Source of the DNA: Muricea muricata
Lineage: Eukaryota; Cnidaria; Anthozoa; Malacalcyonacea; Plexauridae
Direction of reading: 5' to 3'
DNA: 64,000 nt
Assembly: GCA_963855995.1 (NCBI GenBank)
Contig: OY979716.1
Location: 20,393,040 to 20,457,039, forward strand
Shown here: positions 1 to 11,789 of the stretch, one piece after another
Position numbering within the stretch: position 1 is the first letter of the stretch
Layout: every line of letters begins with the position of its first letter
Translations under genes and position numbers: made by a program
Notes under the pieces: model-generated
Database searches by the model: none
Told to the model about the DNA's origin: nothing
The model's input: only the letters and a program-made list of their open reading frames with translations

Positions 1-450
1 TTAGATCGGAAGCTTCGGGTAATTGCCTCTACAGTTCTATGTCATTGATTCTGGTAGGTGATAACAGTTTGGAAACCATTTTAAGAAAGCTTACTTCAAT
101 TGAAATGTTTATTAATGCTGAATTCTATTTTCAATACCCATTATTTTCATCTATATGTGGAAAAGCATAGTGAATTTCACAACAGCTTAAAAAATCTTTT
201 GCCCTGGTATGCATCACAGGGGTGTTTGGATTCAGGGTGATGACTGAAGACCTTGTAAGAAATTAAAGGAAGCCTTTTTAGAGTTTAGACTGCCTGATAA
301 GAGATGGTCTCCATTTCTTTCTATTTTAATTAAGTCTTTCTTCTGTTATATTGAATACTGTCACCGGCGTCAAATAACATACATTGCGTCATTACCCTTG
401 ATATGCTGCTATGCTGCCAGCACTTAAGGAGGAGGTACCGGAGTTGTGTC
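1..450. other. flank before the P-like element, no gene seen
   Basis: AT-rich DNA with no ORF, repeat structure or RNA gene that I can support. It ends at the left terminal inverted repeat of the P-like element. Confidence 0.5.
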
Positions 451-484
451 CATAGTTAATATAAAAGACCGGGTTTGGAAGGCT
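451..484 (+). repeat. left TIR of the P-like element
   Basis: This 34-bp terminal inverted repeat is identical to the reverse complement of 7271-7304. The match ends in 'ggc', after which the sequences diverge. Confidence 0.85.
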
Positions 485-623
485 GGGGGTGTGGCTAAAT
501 AATGTTGTTGTTCTGTGTCACGTGACAGTTATAGTGCACGTCCTGTTTTCTCGTGTAAGATTTCTGCATGACATTTTGATGATGAAGCTCAGAAAATTGT
601 AAAATGTTAAAGGTTATGCCAAC

Positions 624-836
624 ATGCCAGGAGCAAATTGTTCAAATTGCGGAACAAGTAGGCGTAATAATGGCGTGCGCATTTTTCGCCTTCCTTCGGG
701 AAAAGACGAGAAATCGAAACAAACCCGCGACGAGTGGATTAAAGTGATTACGCGAGATCGTGTTGTAGATGGGAATTTTTGCAAAATAATCGAAGCTGGA
801 AACGTTTATGTGTGCGAAAAACATTTTAGAAAGTAG
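624..836 (+). CDS. THAP-type zinc-finger exon of the P-like transposase
   Basis: This 70-residue ORF carries a THAP (C2CH) DNA-binding domain. The zinc ligands are C6-x2-C9 near the start and C64-x2-H67 at the end, with the conserved Trp at W38 and the Phe after the His at F68. THAP domains sit at the N-terminus of P-element transposases and THAP9 and bind subterminal transposon DNA. The exon starts 173 bp inside the left TIR, as expected for a first coding exon, and the ORF closes just after the last ligand. A splice to the downstream body is likely, but I could not fix the donor with confidence. The AVPTIF-like tail of many THAP domains is not seen in this exon. The fold itself looks intact. 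Confidence 0.85.
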   Translation: MPGANCSNCGTSRRNNGVRIFRLPSGKDEKSKQTRDEWIKVITRDRVVDGNFCKIIEAGNVYVCEKHFRK

Positions 837-1117
837 GAAATCGAATGTCGTGAGTATTATATTTTTTTTTCACGGCTAATTTCCATTTAGTGCGCACTTT
901 AAGTGACATGATTATAAAGTGATTCGAAGTGCAGACAATGGTTCTTTGTTGACCGAAAATAGAACTGTGAATATTTACAGCCATTTTGCTTGTGCTATGT
1001 ACGTACAGTTAGCGTATTTAAAAACTTATTGAAGTAAACACAATCATTGAACATTCGGTTGTTTTTTCTTTTAAAACTGGTCAACAAAAAAGGCTTGGTG
1101 TTGGAACGATACTGACT

Positions 1118-3461
1118 TTGAACTTGCCGGTCAAAAGCATCTCGCCTTTGCCCGCAACACCCAAACGAGAGCTAGTGTGGGCTGAAATTCCGGTACAACT
1201 ACCAATTATATATCGTAACCTTGCTCACTTCAAGCAAAGGATTTTGCCTTTGAAGTTACGAGGATGGAACAAAACTGAAAATGAGAGTAATGTTGTATTT
1301 GAACTTTTTAACTCAACACATACCTTGCCAAAGTTATGTTTATCCATTGACACTGGACTGAATTTTACTGTCTCAGTATTCAATCGGTTCCTTTTAGATA
1401 CTCATAACATTTACAGTAAATCAAAACGGTCAGTTCAGCCCGTTTCACTCACACAAGTTATGGCATCTTTGGAAGACCTGACTATCTGCCAAGGACTTAC
1501 TATTACTTAACAAACTAATTAAACCTGATGAATATGAAGAGAATGGTCCACCATTCCAGTCGAGCATCTTCATAAGAGATAAAGATTGTGAGATGTTAGC
1601 AGAAAGTAGCCCCTGTTCAACCTGTGATGAAACTGAGCAGAGTCTGATTAAAAGCAAAGAAAGAAGTGACAAGAACACAATTGAGCCAGTAAAGAATAAA
1701 GCACCACTGTCAGTATCCAGTAAAAATCGTCTATTGGCCACAATTCATCAGCAACGTCTTATCTGTAAGCAACTGGAAAACCGTTTGGCAGACTTGGAGA
1801 AAGAAATTGTAAAAAAAAGCATTTCTGTTGATGAAATAATGGAAAAGGATATTTTATCCATTCTTGCTGATCGACGTGATGATGATGCGTCACCACACAT
1901 GAAATTCGTCTGGGAGCAACAGAGAAAACTTTTGCAAACACCCACATTTGGACGTCGTTACCCCTTCTCTTATGCGATTTTGCTTGTCGTTACATGAAAA
2001 ATCACCTGCAGCATACCGTGAACTACGTGATTCTGGTGTCTTAATTTTACCAAGTGAAAGAACATTAAGGGACTACATGTACAGGAATTTCTTCAAATTC
2101 CAGCCAGGCCTCAACCCAGCAAATATCCAAAGATTGCAGGACATGACGAATGAATATTTTGACATTCAAAAGTATGTTGTTGTGTCTTTTGATGAGATGA
2201 AGATCCAGTCAAAGCTAGTTTTTGATAAGCATACAAATGAGCTGATTGGTTTTGTTGATCTTGGGGAGGAAGAACTGAACATAAGTAGTTTTGGTTCTTG
2301 CGAAATTGCAACCCATGCTCTAGTTTATTTTGTCCGGGGTGCTGCCACTGATTTGAAGTATGCCCTGGCCTATTTCATGACCAAAGATGTTACATCATAC
2401 CAGATCATGCCATTATTTTTGAAATGTGTTAGAGCTGGTGTGCAACTTATGGGTATGTGCAACTGTTTTGTGATGGTGCATCACCAAATCGCCTCTTCTT
2501 TCAACTGCATGCTGATGTAGCTGGCACGTCTAATGATGAAATTGTAAATGCCACTGTCAATGTATTTGTACCGCATAGAAAGATCTATTTTTTCTCTGAT
2601 CCTCCACATTTGGTCAAAACAGCTAGGAACTGTCTGTTTAATTCTTGGAGTGGTAAGCATAACCGTTTATTGTGGAACAATAAGAAGTATATGCTATGGA
2701 ATCACATGTCTCAATTGTATTTCTCAGATCTTGACAATGGCTTACATCAACTGCCCAAGTTATTTGCTGACCACATCAATTTAAATTTTTATTCCAAGAT
2801 GAAAGTCAGCTTTGTTGCCCAAGTGTGGAGTAACACAGTTTCCCAAGCTCTTTGGCGACATTATACTTCTGGTGAAGCAGATGAAACTGCTCGGTTTTGT
2901 AACATGATCAATACTTTTGATTGTGCTAATGTGCGCTCAACCACAGAGTTTGTGAGAAAACGCAATGATTTTATGGCACCTCACCGAAGATGTAAGATTT
3001 TCTTGGCTGGAAACACATTTGTTCAGTACTTGGAAGATTGGAAAGCAGCTGTTGATTCAACGGAAGGGGTGTATACAGCTGATGAAAAAGGATGAATGTT
3101 TTTAAGTTTCCAAACATTCAATGGTCTCAGGATGTCTGTGAGGTCACTTATCCAAGTTACCAAGTTTCTGTTGTCAGAAGGGTTTGAATTTGTCTTGACA
3201 GAAAGATTCTGCCAAGATGATGTAGAAGAATATTTTGGGTACCACCGAGCGCAGGGCAGAAGAAGTGACAACCCAACTGCAGCAGAATTTGGTTATAATG
3301 ACCTTCGAATTTCAGTCTTGAGGGATATTGCACCATCATCAGTTCAAGGTAATGTTTCAGGAAACCATTCCGGAAAAAGGCAAAAATGGTTTAGTGTAAG
3401 TGAGGAACCTTTGCCAAAAGGAAAAGTGCCCAATGGACAGAAAGGACCATCAGAACAGTAA
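1118..3461 (+). pseudogene. P-element/THAP9-like transposase body, broken
   Basis: Four reading-frame pieces give the coiled-coil and RNase-H-like body of a P-type transposase in the expected order. 1118-1510 is an N-terminal linker. 1593-1997 is a charged, Leu-rich coiled-coil stretch. 1948-2520 contains the 'SFDEMKI' catalytic-core motif. 2457-3095 contains 'FCDGAS' and 'FSDPPHLVKT'. 3096-3461 is the C-terminal part with 'SERFCQD'-like and 'GRRSDNP' motifs. Breaks are a frameshift near 1950-1990, a frameshift near 2457-2500 and an in-frame TGA at 3093-3095. The gap between 1510 and 1593 may be a further shift or a short intron. It is therefore non-autonomous as it stands. Assignment to the P superfamily is secure from motif order plus the THAP exon upstream. 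Confidence 0.85.
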
Positions 3462-3468
3462 TAATACC

Positions 3469-3618
3469 CAGTGGCGAAGCCAGCCCGACGATTTAGTCAT
3501 GCTATGCAAATATTTCGATGTTCATAGACCGTGAAAACAATGAATTTCTAAAGAAATGAATAATGATGATTTAAAATTTGCATAGCGTAACTAAATTGTC
3601 GGGCTGGCTTCGCTACTG
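3469..3618. mobile_element. short MITE with 8-bp TSD (hAT-like), copy 1
   Basis: The element opens with CAGTGGCGAAGCCAGCCCGA and closes with the inverted form ending in CTACTG. It is flanked by ataatacc (3461-3468) and ataatact (3619-3626), a target duplication matching at 7 of 8 bases. Two relatives with the same termini lie at 9407 and 19981. The 8-bp duplication suggests hAT mobilisation, but no hAT transposase is in the window. It sits just after the P transposase stop. Confidence 0.85.
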
Positions 3619-3639
3619 ATAATACTGTATACTAGAAAT

Positions 3640-4320
3640 ACATGCATGCAGCAACCCCTCGCCACTAAGAGCATGCAACTGTATTTTCGGAATTACATGA
3701 AGTACTTACATAGGTTGTTGTCATAGCAACACTGCAATTGTCATTCTTTCTGTATATTTTTTCAAAATGACAAAATATCAGTTTTTAATCCTTGTTTTAT
3801 TGACAATTTTTTTAAATGGCACAACATTTGTCATCAGTATGTTATTACGCCTAATGTAAGCTTAAATTTGGTATAAAATACGACCTATTAATTACATTAG
3901 TAATAAGAAGACAGTCTTGCATTTACAAAACATAAACTTACTCGATCCGGAATTTAAGCAGTGAATAGACTGGATGAGTACAACTACGCCGGCCTTTATA
4001 AAGCATTAAAACACAAGTATAAATACGCATTATCAACAAACTTGCCTTATGTTTCACGCCATAGTCAATTCTTGGCGCTTCTCTGTACTTTCCCCGAATT
4101 AATCTCTCTTTAAGAGTCTTGTGGCAGTCGTTTTCGTTTTATTTCTCGCGTTTTGGGATGCCTTAAGTGTTTGCTACTCCTGATAGTCCGCCATATTCCT
4201 GAGATCAGAAATGACCACCATTCGTTGGTTGTGAAAGTTGCCAAATCTTTTTGCAAAAATACGAAATATTGTAGTGCAATATAGTCCGCCATATTTTTGA
4301 GATCAGTGATGACCACCCAC
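3640..4320 (+). repeat. dispersed repeat family R1, copy 1
   Basis: This stretch shares long, ordered similarity with 46776-47470 in the same orientation, for example 'gttgttgtcatagcaacac', 'caaaatatcagtttttaat' and 'gtccgccatat'. At its end 'gtccgccatat..tgagatca' occurs twice (4187 and 4286), a small local duplication. Copy 2 lies immediately upstream of the packaging-ATPase-like pseudogene, so R1 may be the leader of that element. Here no ATPase follows. Confidence 0.7.
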
Positions 4321-4426
4321 TCACCGCCACTCTTGAGCCACGCGCCCGCGATAGTTGATGAACTTCAGACTTCGCTAAGCTTTCCTTTTCCCGGGTGTAA
4401 ATAGCCGTGCGGAATTAGTACCCTCG

Positions 4427-4472
4427 CCCCGGGCTAACGCCCGGAACGGCGCTTCGCGCCGTTGGCTCGGGG
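4427..4472. other. GC-rich hairpin
   Basis: In AT-rich surroundings this 46-bp block pairs as CCCCG...CGGGG outside, GCTAACG with CGTTGGC in the middle (one wobble), and an inner CGGCGCTTCGCGCCG hairpin. It may be the tip of a foldback element, but no flanking duplication was found. Confidence 0.5.
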
Positions 4473-4535
4473 ATAATACTGTACATTATCAACTTCAGTA
4501 TGTGGCTAGGCATTAGATAATGTCATAGATAATAT

Positions 4536-4584
4536 CATAATTAATATAAAGACCTTTGTAGAAAGGTCTTTTATATTAACTATG
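4536..4584. repeat. 49-bp palindrome made of two P-type TIR ends
   Basis: The right half contains the exact 20-base end of the P-like TIR in reverse complement (4565-4584). The left half is the same end with small changes (CATAATTAATATAAAGACC). Between them lies 'tttgtagaaa'. A 7-bp direct repeat, ataatat, flanks it (4529-4535 and 4585-4591). It looks like either a minimal palindromic MITE or the footprint left when a P-like element excised. Confidence 0.7.
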
Positions 4585-4838
4585 ATAATATCAACAGGTT
4601 TCATACACAGTCTGACATATAAGAAAATAATGTGATGTTTTGAGGCCCCTTTTCCTATATTAATTCCAGACAAAGAGCCTTTGGCCAAAACATCAAATTA
4701 CTTATATTTTAGGCAATGTATGGAACCTGTTGATCTCATGCATCCATGTATGTTGCAAGTCCTGATTATTATTTCCACAAATGTACTTATTACAGTATTC
4801 TGATTCCTTTATTCCAAATGATGCATCAAATTATATTC

Positions 4839-5648
<810 letters not shown>

Positions 5649-6118
5649 TTTCTAAAATTTAAAGATGGGATAGCCTTGTACGTTTTTGGACAGAAATTAT
5701 GATTATAGAGTGACCTGGTCTGTGTGCCACATAGTAGTCAAATGTCATGTATGTTATTTTGAGGGTTAATTGGTTTATGTAGCAGAAAAACCTGCAGAGA
5801 CAAACATTAAATTACATAAATAAAACATTACATTTCTCAAATTCTAGTTTTAATTACATCACCTGGAAATACAAATTGTTTTGTATAAAAACATTTAACT
5901 ACAGTGAAACACATAAACCATAGAATAGAGCACAAAGTTATTGATTGGAGAGGAAAGTTAAATTGCAGCAAATATAAAATTTTACCTCAACATTTTCAGT
6001 AAGGCTCTACTCGACGAAATTTACCAGACGCTCAGGCAAATGAATGAGCATCAGGAACACAATCTTCCGGTTTTTTGATGGAAAGTACTCTTTTCAGTTA
6101 GCATTCGTTTTGCCATAA

Positions 6119-6342
6119 GGGCCTGTTCAAATGGATGCAACATTTTTGGACCAACAACACGCAACAATGTTGAAGCACGTTAATAAAGCGCTTCCTTAGC
6201 GTATTGCTTGACATTCCAAGGCAATCTATTGTTGTTTAGAACTTTTACCTTAAAATAGCTAAGATTGATATAGCACAAAGAACTATTTGAAAAGTGTTGG
6301 ATGATGTTGGTCCAACAATGTTGCATCCGTTTGAACAGGCCC
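6119..6342. mobile_element. 224-bp MITE with TAA target duplication (PIF/Harbinger-like)
   Basis: The ends are GGGCCTGTTCAAATGGATGC and its reverse complement, with further inverted similarity around 'ttggtccaaca'. TAA lies directly outside each end (6116-6118 and 6343-6345), the 3-bp duplication typical of PIF/Harbinger. Its insertion supplies the stop codon that ends the minus-strand zinc-finger ORF. Confidence 0.8.
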
Positions 6343-6886
6343 TAAAATTCTTTCAACACTTTGTCGTGGTTCTTTCCCTTCTTGAATTTTGAAAGAACGC
6401 CGTTTACAAACTTGACAAACGATTCGCTTGGTTCGAGTTTCTTTACCGCCTCGATGTCACATTCTTTATAAATTTTTTCATCGTTTAAATACCGGCCAAT
6501 CTTACTGATTAATGCGCGAACTTTATCTGAATCTATTATAGTCGAGTTTGGGGACGCTGTTGCAGAACTTTCACCATTCACATCAGGGTGCTTGCTTCGT
6601 TTATGCCTCGTAAAACCACCTTTCGACTTGCATACTTTGTCACTCAAATCGCAAAGAAATTGCCTCTTGCCTTGAACCTAAAAACAATAAAAATGCAACC
6701 TTTATATATTTGAACTAGAGATCATTACACACAGTTAAAATACTGTATGAAACACGCAAAACTAATCGAGATGCAAATGTAAACTTATACCTCTTCGAAA
6801 GAATTTTGAACTTCATCTTCAATTTCCTGTGTCTGCAGCTCCAAAAAAGCGATAGTTTGCTCGAATTCGCTTCCCTCTTCCTGCAT
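6342..6886 (-). CDS. C2H2-finger companion protein of the P-like element, N-terminal part, truncated
   Basis: A two-exon gene reads from the right TIR inward, opposite to the transposase. Exon 1 (6886-6791, 32 codons, acidic, starting MQEEGSEFEQ) ends at a GT donor (GAG|GTATAAG). Exon 2 begins at 6677 after a T-rich tract ending in AG, and the phase is kept. It opens with a zinc-finger motif: C41, then S44 where a second Cys is expected, then H57 and H62. So the first pair of ligands is damaged by what looks like a Cys-to-Ser change. A Lys-rich stretch follows. The ORF stops at 6342-6344 exactly where the TAA-flanked MITE begins, so the natural C-terminus is lost; beyond the MITE the frame reads only a few codons before TGA. 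Role unknown; a DNA-binding accessory or regulator of the transposon is an inference. Confidence 0.65.
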
Positions 6887-7270
6887 AGTTACAATTTTGC
6901 GGCTTTCTTAGATTTATACACGACTAGCTTCAACTTATGGCCTCGCAACTTTGTTTCTTGTGAAAAAACAGTAAAAATCCCGATGACATGTAATTTGATA
7001 TTAGATACCGGATACCCTATTCTGAGCACAGCAATAGTCACGAGTCCTTTGCCATAAAAAACTTGAATAAAAGACGCCTTATATATACGCAATTTATTAT
7101 CAAACCTCCAATTTCCTCATAAGTTAGTAAAACCATCGGAAAAAACGTATTTCTAGATCGCTAATAGTAAATTAATATGCAGAATCACAACTTTGTGCAC
7201 TATAACGGGTCACGTGACGGTACTTTCAACATAAGTCGAGGAGAAGTCACGTGAAGCTTTGAAGTTTGCC

Positions 7271-7304
7271 GGCCTTCCAAACCCGGTCTTTTATATTAAC
7301 TATG
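7271..7304 (-). repeat. right TIR of the P-like element
   Basis: Reverse complement of 451-484 over 34 bp. The minus-strand companion gene begins about 385 bp inside this end, mirroring the THAP exon, which begins about 170 bp inside the left end. Confidence 0.85.
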
Positions 7305-7455
7305 GTATGTTTTACCAAAAAAACATTCACACCACTAAACTCCGATTGTATTTCAATTCACAGATCGAACACAAGCAAAGCAGGCTACGCCTCAGCAAAT
7401 ATTTAATGACTCATGTCTTTGATGATCATGATACCAATACTATAGATCACTTGTA

Positions 7456-7828
7456 CAGGGTGATAAAAAAAAACTGATGCTCTTTCAAATTCAAATTAGC
7501 TGCGAATCATTACGGAACTTTACAAAGGTATACAGAGATAGTTCGTGATTGAGTACACAGTACAGGATGAGTAAAAAAACTGATACTAATGAAATTCAAA
7601 CTAGCAGCATTGTATTCTTGCAATTTGACAGAAGTTGATCTAAAACAAAATCTAATTCCCAGTTAAAATGCATAATTTTAGCCGTGCTAGAATTGTCAGA
7701 ATTGTCAGAGTTTATGTACTGTGTACTAAATCACGATCTGTTCTCTGTATACCTATGGGAATACACCGTAATGAAATTTGCAGCTAATTTGAATTTGAAA
7801 GAGCATCAGTTTTTTTTTACTCACCCTG
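7456..7828. mobile_element. foldback MITE with TA target site (Tc1/mariner-like)
   Basis: The ends are CAGGGTGATAAAAAAAAACT and its inverted form ending CACCCTG, flanked by TA on both sides (7454-7455 and 7829-7830). The arms pair over about 110 bp with small interruptions. A second, weaker copy of the terminus ('acaggatgagtaaaaaaactgat') lies inside the left arm at about 7561, so the element is internally duplicated. No transposase inside. Confidence 0.75.
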
Positions 7829-8477
7829 TATTAGTATAGACATTATATGTGAATTACACGAGACTATCGGAGCGTTTCTGTGATAAATACCGACAGTATG
7901 TGTCCGTGTTTTGCTGTTACGTGGGCCGTTTCATCGATATTATCTTCAATTGGATTTAGCGCATCAAGTCGCTTGAGTATATAAATGAGATGGTGGCCGT
8001 TTCAAGACAGATGCCAGCAGAACATGCAATGTAAGTTATATTTTGTGATTTTGCGCTTTACAGTATTAATATGTTTTTACTCCTGAGATGATAGTCTAAT
8101 CTTAAGAACTACTCGACGTGTCAACGTGTTTCTATTGTAATAGTTAAACGCGAACCCGATGCCAATTGTTACAGCCGGAGCATATTCGAGCATAAAAAGT
8201 TCCATATTTAAAATAATTTGACCATATTTAAATATGACATTTGTTGATCTGATCATTCACATTTTGCTGTAGCTTTTACCGTTTTGACTGCTGCGGCATG
8301 TTCGCTTTTAAAGTTAGTAATTTATAGTATATATGTCCCATGTATAAAATATGTCCCATCATATGGCAGTCGTTTATAAACACGCTATAATATCCATAAT
8401 TTTTACTACGTTTCAAATGACAATAGCGTTTCCGCATATAACTTTGATATGTATAAGTTATCTGAGCCTTTTGACTC

Positions 8478-8632
8478 GCAAGCACTCGAAAGTTTCGAGA
8501 CGTGAGTGCTTGCAAGTGAGACGAAATTCGAGTACTCGCGAGTAGCGAGTCGGAACGCGTACTCGCTTCGACTTGCGCGTACTCGCTTCGACTCGCGCGT
8601 ACTCGCGAGTACTCGCTACGCGCGAGTGGAGG
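8478..8632. repeat. CpG-rich cluster of CGAGT/ACTCG units
   Basis: The block is built from ACTCG and its complement in both orientations, with a short tandem of 'cgcgtactcgcttcgact' (two to three copies) at 8556-8605. It is strikingly CpG-rich compared with the AT-rich surroundings. The Arg/Ser-rich ORFs through it (for example 8573-8956) follow from the repeat and are not taken as genes. Confidence 0.75.
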
Positions 8633-9406
8633 TACCCTTACCCGCGGCTGGCACTGTACTACCCAGATTCAGGGAGAATACGCCATAAACTGATGTTTAA
8701 CTCCTTAATACTGCCAAAGTATTTTCAGATGCTCTTCATATTTTATTTTATCAAAGAGGTATTATTGAACATGGTGAAAGTTTTCATCCTAACCATTTTG
8801 TTCCTATACTATTTTCATTCCAGCAAATTAGAAAGAAAGTGTCTAAGTGCAGCTAGATCAGTATTTTATATAAAATCAACCCTCTTTCCTCAATTATTCT
8901 TCAAGTATGAGTGCGATCAGGACTTTGACCTTGGGTTTCCAGCTTTGATAGATTAGTGCATTAAAACATCACAAACAATAATATTATATTGCAATATGAT
9001 ATTACGAATTATGGAGAAGTGTGTACCAAGAATTTCAATGAATTACCATAATCACACAAATGTAACCTTTCTTACATGAACAATGTCATTATGTATTTGA
9101 GAATTTGTGATCAAACGCTTCAGCAAAACAGATTAAAAAGTATTTTTTTAACTTGTCATTTACCTCATAAAAGAATTAAGAATTTATTTGAACAACTCCA
9201 TTCATCAGTTTTTGAGTCTTACTAATTAGCTTGTCGGTAAAGGGTTAGAATCGACTGGGATGGTATGAAGCCTGAGCAACTTCACATCTATGAAATATCC
9301 CAAATGGTCACCCATTTTTAACCAAACTCCTGCTGCCAGTGGCATGCAGAGGTGCCATGCATGATGCCTGGCGCCTTTAACCAGGCTGCTCATCTAGGGC
9401 TGTCCA

Positions 9407-9558
9407 CAGTGGCGTAGCTAGCCTGAGTCCCACTATGCAAATTTCAAATTATTATCGTTCTTCATTTCTTCAGAAATTGATTGTTTTTACAGTCAGTGAA
9501 CTGTAAATAATTGCATAGCGGGACTAAATCATCAGGCTGGCTACGCTACTACAGGCTG
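9407..9558. mobile_element. short MITE with perfect 8-bp TSD (hAT-like), copy 2
   Basis: Begins CAGTGGCGTAGCTAGCCTGA and ends with the inverted form. gctgtcca is duplicated exactly at 9399-9406 and 9559-9566. The right end has a small terminal variation, with about 8 extra bases before the final CTG. The inner part resembles copy 1 ('tatgcaaat..tttc', 'gcatagcg..actaaat'). Confidence 0.85.
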
Positions 9559-9631
9559 GCTGTCCATGCCGGAATGTGCTTCCGAGGAATGCGGATGAGC
9601 TCTGATATTAAGCGAAACAGCCAAAGTTCTC

Positions 9632-9685
9632 ATGTGGTTGCTCTATATATAGCAGTCTCATGTGTTTACTCTATATATAGCAGTC
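9632..9685. repeat. two-copy 27-bp tandem repeat
   Basis: 'catgtgg/gtttactctatatatagcagtc' occurs twice in a row with few changes. No function suggested. Confidence 0.6.
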
Positions 9686-9929
9686 CAATTCACTTAAATC
9701 CGAAAATAAATGTTTTACCACGCATTTACCAGGAGCCGAGAAGGGGTGTTTTGCGAGATAAAATTCATGTTTAATAATCTTTAAAATGTTGCTCGTGAAA
9801 TACTATAAATCACTTTTTAGAGAGTATAGATTTCAAAATTTTCCCGGGTTAGCATGCCCGCCGAGCCCTCTCAGCATGACTCATGAATCCGGCATTCGAC
9901 TGATGTGTGAAAAATCCTAGATCCGCCCC

Positions 9930-11735
9930 TGATAATATAAGGGCTTCATGCGACCGGAAGAGAAATAAAGAATAATTTATACAAAAATATGGCCAAGATT
10001 TAAGAATGCAATGGAATTCAACGTTTTAAAGTATACTGTTATGCATATTGATGAAAGTAATACTATAAAACGTTATCATCTTGAGAGAAATGAGCTTATG
10101 GCAGTGACGCCACAGAAAGATTTAGGTGTTGCCTTCTCAGAATCAATTGGTTGGTCTCTGCACGTTGAGCAAAGTATAGGAAAAGCAAAGTGAGCAAAAG
10201 CTTGGATTTTTAGGAATATACTTTCTCGGGAAGCCGGTGTGCTTTTTCCACTTTACAAATCAATGATAAGACCTCATCTGGAATATTGTGTCCAGGTGTC
10301 GTCACCACGTCCGCAAGATAGAAATTGAAAAACTATAATGGATTTGGAAAACTGCCAGCGAAAATTTACGAAGCTGATTAGCGGATTGGAGGATCTCTCT
10401 TATCGGGATAGACTTACTAAGTTAGGATTGACAACTTTGTTGGAGCGAAGAGCACGATGTGATCTTATTGAAATCTTTAATTAAAATTGAAAGGGGCTTT
10501 GTTGCTTATAACCAGCATATGTTTTGAAATAGTGACTCTAGACGACAATTTCTCTTAACGCCTCCATCCGAACGTACGTCTTACCAGGACCAATTTAAAT
10601 GCAGGTAAATAATGTATTGAAATAGATCTAGACTTCCCTTGGCAGTTAGATCGAACTGCACCATCAGTTACAAACTTTAAGATAATGTTAGACAAATTTA
10701 AGAGGATTTCAATTGAGAGAAGTATTTTGGATGGTTTTTGGGAAATTTCGGAAGAGATTTTTGAACGAACAACCCGTTCTTGAACTTTTTAATGTTTGAG
10801 ATAACTTTATACTTGAACTTTAAATCTTGAATAGTTACACTAGATCCTTTTTTAACAATGAAGTTACTAGTTAGTGGTATTGAATTGGATTGTAAATATG
10901 CTTGTATAATGAGGTGATTATGTGGCATAATACATTTAGTTAAGTGGGTCTCATACAAAAAATTTAGAAATTTAGTCAAAATTTTTTTGTCTATTATAAA
11001 GCATTGAGCAACTAAAAATAATCCTATGAATGTTTTGCATCGAAAAGAGAGCTTTTGATATGTTATTAAAGGCTTTTAGAAATAATTTTGAGCTGACTGC
11101 GTGATGTATTCCTGGTAACTAGTTTCTGTTTCCGGTACTAGAGATGAAATGGCGGTGAAGAAGACTGACTTTTCGAAGCGTGAAGCTTGTAAAGTGTTTA
11201 CTGCCTAGATTTAAGTTAAGTTAATGTTTTCGTTTTCAGTCCGAAATGATCAAAATACAATATTAAAAGCACTAAGAACAATAAATAGCACTGAGGTCCC
11301 AAGCTCGTCATTGTCCCACCATCTTCATCTTTTTTTGAGAACGTATACGCCGTAATATGTGGTCGATTTTCGTCCAGTTTCGCTCTATTCGCTCCAATAC
11401 TTTTTTAATTTATATTATTTGGTTCTTTTTTGTCAATCATGCACAAACTAACGTACATTTCTATGGTGCAAGAGGACACAATAATGACAGTAGATTATCC
11501 AGGTTAGATATTCTTAATTCTCTATTACATCAACTGCAGGCAGTAGGGGGAGGAATAGAATAATTTTTAAATTAAAATAAGAAATATGATATACAAACAA
11601 TGCATCACTACAATACTCAAAACTGTCGAGGTCAGGTGCCTACTTCACAAGTGTCGGAAAACGCACACATGTTCTGAATGTACAGATGTGCTACGGTGCA
11701 ACGATTTGGATGATAACTGGAAGTTCTTCTAGTAT
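9930..11735 (-). repeat. repeat family R2, copy A (inverted)
   Basis: Read on -, this matches copies B and C in order: 'gtgaagtaggcacctgac', 'ctgcagttgat', 'gttagtttgtg', 'gagcgaaact', 'gacgagcttggga' and, after an interruption, 'taaatcttggccatatttt'. The interruption (about 10004-11190) contains a LINE fragment, so copy A was split by insertion. No coding function recognised. A 68-residue + strand ORF here (11357-11563) with a hydrophobic start is not conserved in B or C as far as I can see. Confidence 0.65.
10005..10690 (+). pseudogene. 3' remnant of a CR1-like LINE reverse transcriptase
   Basis: The + strand frames give the C-terminal part of a non-LTR reverse transcriptase in the usual order: a 'KDLGVAFSES' segment, an 'H..QSIGKAK' helix, 'LYKSMIRPHLEYCVQ', 'LENCQRKFTKLI' and 'LTTLLERRARCDLIEIF'. 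At least four in-frame stops break it: one after 10193 and others at 10325-10335, 10480 and 10525-10560. Fingers, palm and endonuclease are absent, so it is 5'-truncated. It lies within repeat R2 copy A. Confidence 0.75.
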
Positions 11736-11789
11736 AAGATAATATTGCGGAGCTTAAAGTTGGGCAATTTAAACTGTCGTATCTTTTGT

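Noticed and set aside
8573-8956. 127-codon + ORF
   Set aside because: Starts inside the CGAGT repeat block and shows no domain; hydrophobic run fits AT-rich chance.
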